Part shown: piece by piece, positions 45,215-54,333 of the stretch
How positions within the stretch are numbered: the first letter of the stretch is position 1
Layout: each line of letters begins with the position of its first letter
NCBI GenBank assembly: GCA_944381555.1
Contig: CALWLL010000030.1
Location: 1-64,000 of the forward strand
Origin: an uncultured Agathobacter sp.
GTDB taxonomy: Bacteria > Bacillota > Clostridia > Lachnospirales > Lachnospiraceae
Length of the DNA: 64,000 nucleotides
Direction of reading: 5' to 3'
Made by a program: the position numbers and the translations under genes
The notes under the pieces: generated by a model
Databases searched by the model: none
Seen by the model: only the letters and a program-made list of their open reading frames with translations
What the model was told of the DNA's origin: nothing

Positions 45215-46867
45215 TTATTTCAGGAATTCAATTGAATATCCCGGCATTTCTAATGTGCTTCCATCCTTTTTGACCATTTCTGCCGTATCAAGAAGCGTTC
45301 CCACAACTTTAAAATCACCAGTCTCTTTTCCATTTACACTTACGCCGGATAAATCTACTGTATTTACATTTTCGGAAATATTCATAACTATCAAAAGTTC
45401 ATCACCGTTGTATGTTTTCTTCAATACAACAACTTCTTCATTCGAACATTCTTCAATAACCGTTGTTTCGCCTCTTGCAATTTCAGGGAAGGTATTACGG
45501 AGTTTTACTGCCTGCTGTACATAGTAGTACAGAGAATTCTTATCCGCCTGCTGGGATTCAACCGTACCATTGGTATGTTCAATTACCTTGGTTGTACAGC
45601 CCTTACACATGCCCTGACCAAATGGATCAGCTACCCACTGCATCGGAGCACGCTTATTCTCATCATCCCCAGAGCCTTTCATTCCGATTTCATCGCCATA
45701 ATACAGGTAATAAGAGCCTCCAATCATCATAGCCATAGCCTGAGCCATCTTGAGCTTGCCTTTCGCTCCCGGCAGAGTTCCTGCCACACGACCATTATCA
45801 TGATTTGAAGTAAATCCTGCGTCAATTGCGTTCTCATTTTTTGCCTTAATCAAATCAAATGTCGATACTATTTTGCTGCCATACGTTGATGCATTTCCAC
45901 CGCGTAGTATCGTTGCAATTGTTCCTGAGTTCGTAGCAAAGTCAAAGTTAAAAAAGCTGTCTACGCCACTTTCATAATAGTTTGAATATGTTACACAATC
46001 TGCCCAGCATTCGCCGACAATATAGGCATCTGCTTTTTTATCCTTTATGCATTTGTTTAACCATGTGAGAAACTCAATATTCTTTTCATTATTTCCAGTG
46101 TAATATGATGTAACGGCATCCAGACGAAAACCATCTACACCTTTGTCCAGCCAGAAGCTTACGATATTATCTATCTCTTTTCGTACTGCTTCACTGTCAA
46201 GATTTAAGTCCGGCATTCCGCTCCAGAACTGACATTCATAGTACCATTCTGAGCCGACCTTGCTCCATCCGCTCTTCTGCTCTTTTGAGAAATTATAGTA
46301 CTCTACATATGGACATTCCTCAGCGGAAGGTTCCTCTCCCGGAAGAAGACTTCTCACATATCTGCTTGCCTCCTGAAACCATGAGTGAGAGTTTGATGTA
46401 TGATTCAAAACCAAATCCATATATATATCAATTCCTCTGTCATGGCACTCTTTAATTAGCTGCTCGTAATCAGCTATCGTCCCAAAGGAAGAGTCAATAT
46501 CATAATAATCTGTCACATCATATTTATGATACGTTGGCGACGGATGAACCGGAGTAATCCAGATGGCATTAAAGCCTAAATCTTTAATATAATCCAATTT
46601 ACTGATAATTCCCTGAATATCACCAATTTTATCTCCATTGCTGTCGCAGAATGAATACGGAAATATTTCATATACATTGCGGTAATTATCGTCAATGATA
46701 TTTAATTCCTGTGTATTCACATGCTGCATGGCATCAAGTGCATCTGTTGCAGCATAATTATCTTCTGTCTGCTCACTCCCTCCTGTTCCTGCATTCACAC
46801 AGCCTGTAAGAAGACTGCTGCATAACATACATACAAGAAGCAGCAAAGCTAGTACTCTCTTCTTCAT
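45215..46867 (-). CDS. Alpha-amylase family (GH13) lipoprotein
   Basis: 550-residue exported starch-degrading enzyme. Lipobox LLTGC at about residue 23. GH13 motifs in order: DLVLNHTSN (region I) at about 147, GFRLDAVTSY with the nucleophile Asp (region II) at about 245, GECWAD with the acid Glu (region III) at about 290, and FTSNHDNGR (region IV) at about 350. Closest in plan to clostridial cell-bound amylases. Own operator-promoter; last gene in a locus with a maltodextrin transporter. Confidence 0.95.
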   Translation of the reverse strand: MKKRVLALLLLVCMLCSSLLTGCVNAGTGGSEQTEDNYAATDALDAMQHVNTQELNIIDDNYRNVYEIFPYSFCDSNGDKIGDIQGIISKLDYIKDLGFNAIWITPVHPSPTYHKYDVTDYYDIDSSFGTIADYEQLIKECHDRGIDIYMDLVLNHTSNSHSWFQEASRYVRSLLPGEEPSAEECPYVEYYNFSKEQKSGWSKVGSEWYYECQFWSGMPDLNLDSEAVRKEIDNIVSFWLDKGVDGFRLDAVTSYYTGNNEKNIEFLTWLNKCIKDKKADAYIVGECWADCVTYSNYYESGVDSFFNFDFATNSGTIATILRGGNASTYGSKIVSTFDLIKAKNENAIDAGFTSNHDNGRVAGTLPGAKGKLKMAQAMAMMIGGSYYLYYGDEIGMKGSGDDENKRAPMQWVADPFGQGMCKGCTTKVIEHTNGTVESQQADKNSLYYYVQQAVKLRNTFPEIARGETTVIEECSNEEVVVLKKTYNGDELLIVMNISENVNTVDLSGVSVNGKETGDFKVVGTLLDTAEMVKKDGSTLEMPGYSIEFLK

Positions 46868-46896
46868 AATACTTCTCCTTCCGGTTTAACCATAAT

Positions 46897-46910
46897 GAAA
46901 ACATTTTCAC
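46897..46910 (-). promoter_or_regulatory. Catabolite-type operator before the amylase gene
   Basis: TGAAAACATTTTCA is a perfect palindrome and matches the CcpA cre consensus TGWAANCGNTWNCA except for one centre base. It lies about 30 bases before the amylase ATG, over the likely promoter. It could serve CcpA or the LacI-type regulator at 51204. Confidence 0.65.
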
Positions 46911-46920
46911 TACAATTGTA

Positions 46921-46953
46921 AAATAAGGCTCGCCTCCTATGCGGAGACAAGCC
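46921..46953 (-). terminator. Terminator after the transporter permease gene
   Basis: 11-bp stem (46943-46953 with 46927-46937, two G-U pairs) followed by TTATTTTAC on the minus strand; separates the permeases from the amylase gene. Confidence 0.75.
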
Positions 46954-46973
46954 CGTATGTTGTGCTAAAAAGG

Positions 46974-47816
46974 CTAACCTTTTACAGCTCCGCCCGTCAC
47001 ACCTTCTACATAGAACTTCTGCATGATTACGAACAGAATAGAAATCGGAATTGCAACGATTACACCGCCTGCACAGAATACAGAGAAATAATCATTAATC
47101 AGGTTTCTGTCCAACAGGTTGTATAACCCGATTGCTACTGTCCAATCGTTTGCATCCTTTGAACGAATCATAAGCCTTGCCATTACGAAGTCCATCCAAG
47201 GTGAGAGGAATGAGTTAATAACTGTATATACGAGAATTGGCCTTGAAAGAGGAAGTACTACTTTAACAAAAGTAGTCAGTTGGGAAGCCCCTTCGATTTT
47301 TGCCGCTTCACGAAGCGATGCTGGAATCGTATCAAAAAAGCCTTTACAAATGAGATATCCAAGTCCTGAACTCGCAGAATATACGATTACTAGACCGAAT
47401 AAACTGTCTATCAAGCCAAACTGCTTCATTACGAAGTATACTGCAATCATAGAAAGTACGCCCGGGAACATTCCCGCAATGATTGCAAAACTCATAATGC
47501 CCTTTCTTGACTTAAATCTCATACAACTCATTGCATATGCAACCATTACTACAAATGTTGTGGAAATAATACAACAACATACACCAACAATCATGGAATT
47601 TTTAAACCATGCCGGGAAGTTTGCTGCCGTGTCCGGTCTGGTAAACAACTGTACATAGTTATCGATCGACCATTCTTCCGGGAAGAAATTAAAAGTATTT
47701 ACACCTTTATACGAACTAAACGAAGTTACTACCAGCCAAACGATAGGAAATAACCAAATTATCACAAGGAAAATCAATAATAAGTGCCGCCAAATAATAT
47801 TTATCATCTTCTTCAT
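46974..47816 (-). CDS. Maltodextrin ABC transporter permease, MalG-like
   Basis: 280-residue inner-membrane permease with six helices. The EAA loop that contacts the ATPase reads SLREAAKIEGASQLTTFVKVVLPLS at about 175-199 in two parts, with the conserved G. Partner of the gene upstream: its ATG overlaps that gene's stop by one base. The ATPase subunit (MsmX/MalK type) is not encoded here, as is usual in Firmicutes where one ATPase serves several transporters. Confidence 0.93.
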   Translation of the reverse strand: MKKMINIIWRHLLLIFLVIIWLFPIVWLVVTSFSSYKGVNTFNFFPEEWSIDNYVQLFTRPDTAANFPAWFKNSMIVGVCCCIISTTFVVMVAYAMSCMRFKSRKGIMSFAIIAGMFPGVLSMIAVYFVMKQFGLIDSLFGLVIVYSASSGLGYLICKGFFDTIPASLREAAKIEGASQLTTFVKVVLPLSRPILVYTVINSFLSPWMDFVMARLMIRSKDANDWTVAIGLYNLLDRNLINDYFSVFCAGGVIVAIPISILFVIMQKFYVEGVTGGAVKG

Positions 47817-49258
47817 TACTGGAATTCCTCCTCTTTATCTCCCGCAATCATTCTGGTATAGGTCAACAATGTGAACACTGCACAAATGATAAATACTACA
47901 ATACCAATAACTGATGCCATTTTAAAGTTAGAGTAGTCATTCGTCAATGTGAATAACCATGTAATCAACAAATCAATTTCTTTTGCCTGTGAAGCGGCCA
48001 TCGACATATCTGTCGTCACATAACCACCGCTGCTTGCCAATAGGTAAATTACATTAAAGTTGTTAATATTACCGATAAATGAGGTAATCAGTGACGGACC
48101 AGTAATAAACAGATAGTATGGCATAATAATCTTCCAGAAAATCTGTCTGTTTGTAGCTCCGTCAATACGGGCGCTTTCTAACTGATCGCTTGGAATATTC
48201 ATAAGAATACCTGTTGCAACCAGCATCTGATATGGAACACCAATCCAGATATTAATAATAATAATCATAATATGCGCCCAGCCTGGTTTGGTAAGGAATG
48301 GAATGTAGGAAAGACCTTCCCCAACCAGACCGATGCTTTGCAGAAATTCCAAAATTCCTGTATCAGCCAGCAACCCGTTTATGATACCATAGTTGCTGAA
48401 CATCTTACCGATCAACAGCAGGGTTACAAACTGTGGAATCGCAATTGTTATAACAAAACAGGTTCTCCAGAATCGTTTTCCGTATGTAAGTTTGTCATTG
48501 ATAAGTTTTGCAAGCAGAATACCGCCAATATAAGTTGTAAATGTCGCTACAACAGCCCATATCAATGTCCATGCAAGTATACGCACAAATGTATATCCAA
48601 ATGTAGCCGTTGCACTCGTTGTAAACAAGCTGATAAAGTTATCCAACCCTACCCATGTAAATAGCTTGGATGGCGCCAGATGATTCTCATCATAGTTGGT
48701 AAACGCAACGAAAACCATGAAAATCAACGGAACAATTGTAAATAAAATAACGCCAAGAGCAGGCAGTGCCAACAATGTGATGTGAAAACGATCGTTTGCA
48801 AATCTTCGAATATCCTCTGCAAGCGTATTGATATGTTTTCCTTGTTCCTCTGTAACCTGTAAACGATATACTGCTCTTGTATTAAGAATATATACAAAAA
48901 TAAACGCAATTACGAATACGATACCCATAGTTCCCATTAATAAGATCAGGAGGGAATTATCATAATCGTTTACGACGTCTGTCATAGTAACCGGATCGAA
49001 AACTGCCACACGTTCTACGTCGCCTAAAGTATCAAATTTCAATAGATACGGCAGAAAGAATCCCACAAATGCAATTATACACAGTACCTCAAATACTGTC
49101 ATAAAGATGCCTTTTATATACTGCTTCCTTCCGAAATAGCCGGCACCCATAAAAATCAAAGATAATCTGGTCCATATATCACCTTTGGTGATAGCATTAC
49201 CAAAATCTGCAAAGAAATTTTTAAATCCCTGTAATAGTTTCTTCATTGCTGCTTTCAT
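47816..49258 (-). CDS. Maltodextrin ABC transporter permease, MalF-like
   Basis: 480 residues from the ATG at 49258 (GAGAGGAG 8 bases ahead). Long N-terminal region with extra membrane helices as in MalF, then six core helices with the EAA loop SDQLESARIDGATNRQIFWKI in the last third. Forms the channel with the MalG-like protein. A terminator-like hairpin precedes it, so it should be made in lower amount than the binding protein. Confidence 0.93.
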   Translation of the reverse strand: MKAAMKKLLQGFKNFFADFGNAITKGDIWTRLSLIFMGAGYFGRKQYIKGIFMTVFEVLCIIAFVGFFLPYLLKFDTLGDVERVAVFDPVTMTDVVNDYDNSLLILLMGTMGIVFVIAFIFVYILNTRAVYRLQVTEEQGKHINTLAEDIRRFANDRFHITLLALPALGVILFTIVPLIFMVFVAFTNYDENHLAPSKLFTWVGLDNFISLFTTSATATFGYTFVRILAWTLIWAVVATFTTYIGGILLAKLINDKLTYGKRFWRTCFVITIAIPQFVTLLLIGKMFSNYGIINGLLADTGILEFLQSIGLVGEGLSYIPFLTKPGWAHIMIIIINIWIGVPYQMLVATGILMNIPSDQLESARIDGATNRQIFWKIIMPYYLFITGPSLITSFIGNINNFNVIYLLASSGGYVTTDMSMAASQAKEIDLLITWLFTLTNDYSNFKMASVIGIVVFIICAVFTLLTYTRMIAGDKEEEFQ

Positions 49259-49300
49259 ATACGAACTCCTCTCAGAGTTATCATGTTTACAAGTTTTACT

Positions 49301-49335
49301 AAAAAACGACCCACACACCCGAGTATGTGGGTCGT
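49301..49335 (-). terminator. Partial terminator between binding-protein and permease genes
   Basis: Perfect 10-bp stem ACGACCCACA/TGTGGGTCGT (49306-49315 with 49326-49335) followed by TTTTTT on the minus strand. In an operon this lowers permease expression relative to the binding protein and protects the upstream mRNA. Confidence 0.8.
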
Positions 49336-49365
49336 CAATAAACATCCTGTTTAGATTTTAGATTA

Positions 49366-50691
49366 CTAGTTTGCTGGCTGTGTGATACCTAATACTGCAT
49401 CATTGAGAGCCTGCTGAATATCTGTGATTGAACCGTCTGCTAAGCCTGCGCCTAAAGAAGCTGCCGGATCCCAGTATTTTCCACCTACAACCTGACGGTC
49501 AGAGAATGGATACTGTTCTGAAAGTCCTTTAAGAGCTACGTTATTCTGAAGTTCAGGAGCTTTTGCTGCCTCAGTATTAGCTGGCATCTCTGTTGTAGCA
49601 ACACCAATCTTAGACTGATTTTCTTCGTTTGTAATATATTCTGCTAATAACATAGCCCAGCCTTTTTCCTGAGAGTATGAGTTAACACCTACGAATTTAT
49701 AACCAGCGTATGAACCCATCTGTACATCTTCTCCATCCAGATTGTATGTTGGAAGTTTTGTAGCTGAATATCCTTCGCCATAAGCTTCTGAAATCGGAGT
49801 TGCATCCCATGTACCGTCAACATATGCTACTAAATCTCCTGAAGCCTTCATTCTGGCTGTTGCATCTGTATTGTTGATTGATATAAATGCGCTGTTGCTT
49901 GCGATTTCTTTAATCTTGTTAGCCACTTTAAGACCAGTTTCATTGTTCCAGTTGCATGAGTTTGAACCATCAGCATTCATTGTTAATTCAAGGTCAGCGC
50001 CTGCAAAGAATGAGTAAATATACCAACCGTCACCAATGTTCATACCAACTTTCTTGCCTGCTTTTTCTGCCGCAGCAAGTAATGTTTCCCAAGATTTAAC
50101 ATCTTCTGCTGAAACATAACGGCTGTCATAGTATAAGAAATATCCGTTAGAAGCAGTTAAAGGATATGCATACATCTTTCCGTTAACTTTTGTAGCTTCA
50201 ACAGTAGCTTCATCATTGGTTACAGCCGGATCATATGTATATGTTGTAACAACTTCCTGAAGTGCGCCAGCTTTAACTAAATCGTTAATCTGGTCATCAG
50301 CAAATACAAATACATCCGCTGCTGCTTCCGGGTCTTCTAATACACGGTCTTTACAGCCTGCTTCAGACTGTGCGCCAATAACGATTTCAAATGAAACGTC
50401 CGGGTACTGAGCTTTGAAGGCCTCAATAACTTCTCCCATAACTTCCTGATATGCTGTTGTTTCTGAACACCAAACATCAAGATGAACTGTTTTGCCTTCA
50501 GAACTTGCAATTAAGTTATCGATAGCATCCTGTTTAACAACAAATTCTCCATCCTTGTCTTCAGAACCTGCTTCAGAATTTTTACTTTCACTTTCGCTCT
50601 GTGAATCTTCTGTTCCTGTACCGCCACATCCAACGAGCATTGAAACGCCCATTGCTGCAACGAGGATTAATGATAATACTTTCTTTTTCAT
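49366..50691 (-). CDS. Maltodextrin-binding lipoprotein, MalE-like
   Basis: 441-residue extracellular solute-binding protein. Lipobox LVGC at residue 23, then an acidic/Ser-rich linker. Family 1 binding-protein features: VHLDVWCSETTAYQEVMGEVI at about 70 in two halves, DVFVFADDQINDLVKAG at about 125, and AYPLTASNGYFLYYD at about 175. Sits first in the operon behind its own promoter and operator. Sugar assigned from the amylase neighbour. Confidence 0.93.
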   Translation of the reverse strand: MKKKVLSLILVAAMGVSMLVGCGGTGTEDSQSESESKNSEAGSEDKDGEFVVKQDAIDNLIASSEGKTVHLDVWCSETTAYQEVMGEVIEAFKAQYPDVSFEIVIGAQSEAGCKDRVLEDPEAAADVFVFADDQINDLVKAGALQEVVTTYTYDPAVTNDEATVEATKVNGKMYAYPLTASNGYFLYYDSRYVSAEDVKSWETLLAAAEKAGKKVGMNIGDGWYIYSFFAGADLELTMNADGSNSCNWNNETGLKVANKIKEIASNSAFISINNTDATARMKASGDLVAYVDGTWDATPISEAYGEGYSATKLPTYNLDGEDVQMGSYAGYKFVGVNSYSQEKGWAMLLAEYITNEENQSKIGVATTEMPANTEAAKAPELQNNVALKGLSEQYPFSDRQVVGGKYWDPAASLGAGLADGSITDIQQALNDAVLGITQPAN

Positions 50692-50762
50692 CTTTTTCCT
50701 CTCCTTTTTGATTTATAAAAAGTATCTATACAAAATGCAAATGCATTTCATATCGTAATTTG

Positions 50763-50805
50763 ATTATACTACGCATCCGTCAAAGTTGCAAGCGCAAACG
50801 GTTGC
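50763..50805 (-). promoter_or_regulatory. malE-type promoter with LacI-family operator
   Basis: Minus-strand TTGCAA (50786-50791), 17-bp spacer, TATAAT (50763-50768). Directly against the -35 lies GCAAACGGTTGC (50794-50805), a palindrome of the GCAANCGNTTGC type used by MalR/LacI-family regulators. The regulator gene is divergent, 400 bases away. Confidence 0.75.
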
Positions 50806-50807
50806 AC

Positions 50808-51203
50808 AACTCTCATTTTTGGTTATTTCGACTAAATTACACCACCGATACTGTTTCTTCTAAAACAAAACTTGTCATAACTGCACTATTTCCAGAAATG
50901 TTTTCGTTTTTTTTCGTACTGGTAAGTCTATTTTAATTTCTATCCTTGCATTTGTCAATGATTTTGGTTGTATACAAAGGTTTTCGGAAGTTTGCACTTT
51001 TTAAATATAATCTTTTTGTGAATTTTGCCAAGAGAAAACAACTTTTTTTCGAAAATATTCGCTAGATACATTGATATGTTGGAAGAACTTTTATATAATA
51101 ATATATAATAAAAACTGGGCTTTAGCTAAAACTTGCGGATATTTGTATGATAAAATCAGGCTAGTACGCAATCCCAGAAAAGCATTTCAAAACGGAGGAT
51201 AAA
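50808..51203. other. AT-rich divergent intergenic region
   Basis: No coding frame. Holds poly-T/A tracts that would bend DNA and the leader of the LacI-type gene. A possible promoter for that gene is TTAGCT-N18-TATGAT just before 51150. No second clear operator seen. Confidence 0.5.
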
Positions 51204-52235
51204 ATGGCTACAATCAAAGATATTGCAAATCAGTTAGGAATCTCTATCAGTACTGTCTCAAAAGGCCTTAATGGTGCCAGCGACATCAGCGAAGATTTAC
51301 GTCAGCTGGTACTTGATACCGCCGTTGAAATGGGATACAGCACAAAGCGTTCAAAGAAGGAAGAATTCCGCAAGTTATGCTTGTTTGTAGAAAACATGGA
51401 ATATGAGACCATAGACTCTTTCGGATACGAAATCGTGCTAGGATTTAAGCAGAACGCCTTTCGCCATAAATGGGACGTTACAGTGGTGACAATCAGCCCG
51501 GAATTTCAAAAGAAGGAGCGTTACGACACCTATCTGTTAAAGAACGGTTATTGCGGTGCGTTCATTTTAGGCCTTGCACTACAGGACCCTTGGATGGAGC
51601 AGTTAAAAACCACCACCATGCCAACCGTTTTGTTTGATAACTTTATTGACGGCAACCCAAACGTTGGTTATCTTGGCACAGACAGCTATGAGGGGATTCA
51701 CATGGCAGTAGAGCATTTAGTCAATCTGGGGCATAAGAAAATTGCCTTCATGAACGGTTCTTTGTACTCTCTGGTTGCTGACCAGCGTCAGGAGGCTTTT
51801 GAGGCAGCCATCAAAGAATATCATATTGAATGTAATAAAAATATGATGGCTCGCGGCTATTTTGTTGCCGACAGCGCGCATTACCATGTTCCTGAGTTTC
51901 TGGAAGAAGGGGCTACTGCTATCGTATGTGGGAACGACCTGTTAGCACAGGGTGTAATTGAATACTGTACTTCTATCGGCTACCGCATACCGGAGGATAT
52001 CAGCGTAATAGGTTTTGACAATATACCTGTTTCTGCTACAACAGAACCGCCATTAACCACAATTGCCCAACCGCGCAATGAATTAGGAAAATATGCATAC
52101 TTCATTCTGAATTCCTTAATTCTGCATATTGCAATCAGCAAATCTCTTCTTCGCCCACAGCTATTAGAGAGAAAATCCACTGCAAGAGTGAAAATAACAG
52201 AGATTCCACCAAAAGAAAGCAAAAAGAAGAAATGA
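51204..52235 (+). CDS. LacI-family regulator of maltodextrin genes
   Basis: 343 residues: N-terminal LacI helix-turn-helix (TIKDIANQLGISISTVSKGL at residues 3-22, hinge LVLDTAVEMGYS) and a periplasmic-binding-like sugar domain (about 60-335) with FDNIPVSATTEPPLTTI near the end. GGAGG before the ATG. Divergent from the transporter operon; the operator next to the binding-protein promoter is its likely site. Confidence 0.92.
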   Translation: MATIKDIANQLGISISTVSKGLNGASDISEDLRQLVLDTAVEMGYSTKRSKKEEFRKLCLFVENMEYETIDSFGYEIVLGFKQNAFRHKWDVTVVTISPEFQKKERYDTYLLKNGYCGAFILGLALQDPWMEQLKTTTMPTVLFDNFIDGNPNVGYLGTDSYEGIHMAVEHLVNLGHKKIAFMNGSLYSLVADQRQEAFEAAIKEYHIECNKNMMARGYFVADSAHYHVPEFLEEGATAIVCGNDLLAQGVIEYCTSIGYRIPEDISVIGFDNIPVSATTEPPLTTIAQPRNELGKYAYFILNSLILHIAISKSLLRPQLLERKSTARVKITEIPPKESKKKK

Positions 52236-52260
52236 TTTTATAATTGCATATTCTTGAACA

Positions 52261-52416
52261 AAGTGTGCGCTTGACGCACACTTTCGCGCCCGAGCGGTAT
52301 CGCAAAGCGATTATTTCCTTTCCGCGAGGTGCGCATCCTTCGCGGAGCGTTCTTCATATCATAGGAAAGTAAATTTCTTTCACACGTTAATGTATCGCGG
52401 TCTTTTCTATGATATG
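52261..52416. repeat. Dispersed composite repeat, copy C (full length)
   Basis: About 156 bp. Left part: hairpin GTGTGCGC-TTGA-CGCACAC (52263-52281), CGAGCGGTATCGCAAAGCGA, and TCCGCGAGGTGCGCATCC with CGCGGAG. Right part: 52346-52416, bounded by ATATCATAGGAAAG and CTTTTCTATGATAT in inverted order. Copy D at 62406-62560 matches throughout, with a short gap near the right end. The repeat runs directly into a minus-strand terminator. Confidence 0.85.
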
Positions 52417-52446
52417 AAAAAGCACATCACTTGGGATGTGCTTTTT
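52417..52446 (-). terminator. Terminator of the surface-protein gene
   Basis: Perfect 12-bp palindrome AAAAAGCACATC/GATGTGCTTTTT (52417-52428 with 52435-52446), T-run on either strand, so it can end both the LacI-type gene and the surface-protein gene. Confidence 0.88.
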
Positions 52447-52459
52447 CAAGGCTTTCTTT

Positions 52460-53350
52460 TCACTCTAACGGTTTCTTTTTCCTCTTTTTCATTTTTACCA
52501 AGCAGCAAATGATAATAACAACAACTACTACTGCCGCTATAATAAACGGCGAAAACATTATTAAAGTCATTACAAGATAAGGACTTCTTAAAGTACTGAA
52601 AATATTTTGATACCAGTTTTCATCAATGACAATCTCCAAATTATCTTCTGGAAGTGTGTCGGAAACAAATTGGTATGTTCGTGTGCCGGTTTTTACGAAC
52701 TCCAAATTACTGTCTGATATTACCGGCATATCCTTGTCAAGATACAGATTTATGGTCAGGCTTTCAAAATCTTTCCACATCGCCGCAGGTGCAAGGTAAT
52801 ATTCTATTCGTCCGTCTTTTGCATTAAAATCATAGTCAGGATATCCGCCAAGACAATATATATACGATACTACCACATCATATTCTTCGTTTGGCGCAAA
52901 TGCCATTTCAAAGGTTATACTGTCAACTCTGCGTTCCGTATCAATACTCACACTCTCACCATTTGTAAGTACTGCATACTGCCAATCATCTGTATCAATT
53001 TCTGTATCGTAGCTTAAAGCAAAACTTTCCGTTTCAAAAGCAGTATCTTTGCCGTTGACCACTACCTGAACCCCACTGGTTTCGATATTTGGCGAAAGAA
53101 ACATGGATTGCGTGGAAACGCTTTCACTTGTAGTATTCCTCATTTTATAAGTCGCAACAATATCTGCCTTCGTCCCCTTAACCGTAATATCGAGTACCTC
53201 CGATATTACAGAAATTTCTTCGTTTTTCTCAAATGTAACTGACGAACCAATATCTGCGTCTTTCGGAGCCGCCATATTCGCATAGGCAACCTTCGGAATA
53301 GATAATGCAAAAACTATAACGAACCCCAAAATCAACCCCGTCTTCTTCAT
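52460..53350 (-). CDS. Membrane-anchored surface protein of unknown function
   Basis: 296 residues from the ATG at 53350 (GGAGGG 8 bases ahead). Signal peptide to about 25 (cut after AYA), an extracellular beta-rich region (about 30-240) with repeats of Ig-like type, one membrane helix at about 255-285, and a basic tail KMKKRKKKPLE. The plan resembles proteins held at the cell surface by a C-terminal anchor. No named family recognised. Stands alone. Confidence 0.7.
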   Translation of the reverse strand: MKKTGLILGFVIVFALSIPKVAYANMAAPKDADIGSSVTFEKNEEISVISEVLDITVKGTKADIVATYKMRNTTSESVSTQSMFLSPNIETSGVQVVVNGKDTAFETESFALSYDTEIDTDDWQYAVLTNGESVSIDTERRVDSITFEMAFAPNEEYDVVVSYIYCLGGYPDYDFNAKDGRIEYYLAPAAMWKDFESLTINLYLDKDMPVISDSNLEFVKTGTRTYQFVSDTLPEDNLEIVIDENWYQNIFSTLRSPYLVMTLIMFSPFIIAAVVVVVIIICCLVKMKKRKKKPLE

Positions 53351-53404
53351 AATAATCCCTCCACTTATTCCCTCATAAAACCACAACTGTCATTTTCATC
53401 TTAA

Positions 53405-53617
53405 TCAAAAACCCAGTTCCCGTGCCAGCTTTTTGGATTTTTCGTAGTATTTTTGATAATATGTCATCTCATAATCTCCACTAGCTCCGGCACAATAAAC
53501 CCACTCGCTGTACTCCTTTAATAAAAACAGCTTCATGGTGCGGTCATATTCCGCTCGGCACAGTTTTAGCCTTACTCCTATTTCGACATTTTTAATATTT
53601 TCCAACTTGTAATCCAA
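53405..53617 (-). CDS. Small protein of unknown function
   Basis: 70 residues from a TTG start with AAAAGG 5 bases ahead. Soluble, helical and aromatic-rich (EYSEWVYCAGASGDYEMTYY in the middle). Coding is plausible from amino-acid make-up but rests on a weak start. No family recognised. Lies between the surface-protein gene and the tRNA terminator, same strand. Confidence 0.5.
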   Translation of the reverse strand: MDYKLENIKNVEIGVRLKLCRAEYDRTMKLFLLKEYSEWVYCAGASGDYEMTYYQKYYEKSKKLARELGF

Positions 53618-53731
53618 AAACCTTTTAACTCTATTGTTATCATAATTATATCATTGCTCGCGCATTCTTGCCAGTACCTCATTAATTACGAAAATCGCAT
53701 TAAAAATGGCCTATCCGTTCTCCTTGGCATT

Positions 53732-53766
53732 AAAAATAGCCCATCTCAAAAAGATGGGCTATTTTT
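53732..53766 (-). terminator. Terminator of the tRNA transcript
   Basis: Perfect 15-bp stem (53732-53746 with 53752-53766), 5-base loop and T-run, starting 2 bases after the tRNA-Leu 3' end. A degenerate second copy of its left arm lies at about 53691-53712. Confidence 0.9.
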
Positions 53767-53768
53767 AA

Positions 53769-53852
53769 TGCCGGCGACCGGAATCGAACCGGTACTGTAT
53801 CGCTACAACAGGATTTTAAGTCCTGCGCGTCTGCCAGTTCCGCCACGCCGGC
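53769..53852 (-). tRNA. tRNA-Leu (anticodon TAA)
   Basis: 84-nt class II tRNA: acceptor GCCGGCG/CGCCGGC plus discriminator A, D-arm, anticodon loop CTTAAAA (TAA), long variable arm, and T-loop GGTTCGATTCC. The CCA end is not encoded. Confidence 0.96.
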
Positions 53853-53917
53853 AGCTTACATTTTAAATTTCAAATAAGCAAAATCATTAGAACGAGAAAT
53901 ATAATTCTTTCGTTCAA

Positions 53918-53999
53918 TGGGCAGAGGTGGATTCGAACCACCGAAGCAATTTGCAGCAGATTTACAGTCTGTCCCCTTTGGCCACTCGGGAATCTGCCC
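53918..53999 (-). tRNA. tRNA-Tyr (anticodon GTA)
   Basis: 82-nt class II tRNA: acceptor GGGCAGA/TCTGCCC plus A, anticodon loop CTGTAAA (GTA), long variable arm and T-loop GGTTCGAATCC. No encoded CCA. It lies 65 bases upstream of tRNA-Leu on the same strand, so one transcript holds both. Confidence 0.96.
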
Positions 54000-54017
54000 A
54001 TATTAAACAGTAAAATA

Positions 54018-54106
54018 ATCGGATGCAATAAAACTTGCGAACCAAACTTGTTTGTGTGAGCATAGTTTTTTGCAGACGCACATTTGCCTGCAAATGGCAC
54101 CGAAAG
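54018..54106. repeat. 89-bp direct repeat, copy 1
   Basis: Begins ATCGGATGCAATAAAACTTG and ends TGGCACCGAAAG. It differs from copy 2 at 2 of 89 bases. It directly precedes tRNA-Tyr on the minus strand and so probably holds its promoter region. Confidence 0.9.
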
Positions 54107-54164
54107 AGCTCTGCTCTTGAGGTGATTATTTTACGGATTGCACTCCTTCTTAAGTCTGTAACTT

Positions 54165-54253
54165 ATCGGATGCAATAAAACTTGCGAGCCAAACTTGTTT
54201 GTGTGAGCATAGTTTTTTGCAGACGTACATTTGCCTGCAAATGGCACCGAAAG
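54165..54253. repeat. 89-bp direct repeat, copy 2
   Basis: Same unit as 54018-54106, 147 bases further along; the 58 bases between are unique. Marks a duplication or an earlier tandem array of tRNA upstream regions. No coding frame found in either copy. Confidence 0.9.
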
Positions 54254-54333
54254 CGTTTGCCTGCAAAAGCGAGTATAACATAAGCAACACATTTACACAA
54301 GTGATTTTTTTATTTTCCATCTATGATATTGGA

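Noticed and set aside
54018..54253. CRISPR-like repeat-spacer pair
   Set aside because: Only two units, each 89 bp, far too long for CRISPR repeats, and no cas gene nearby.
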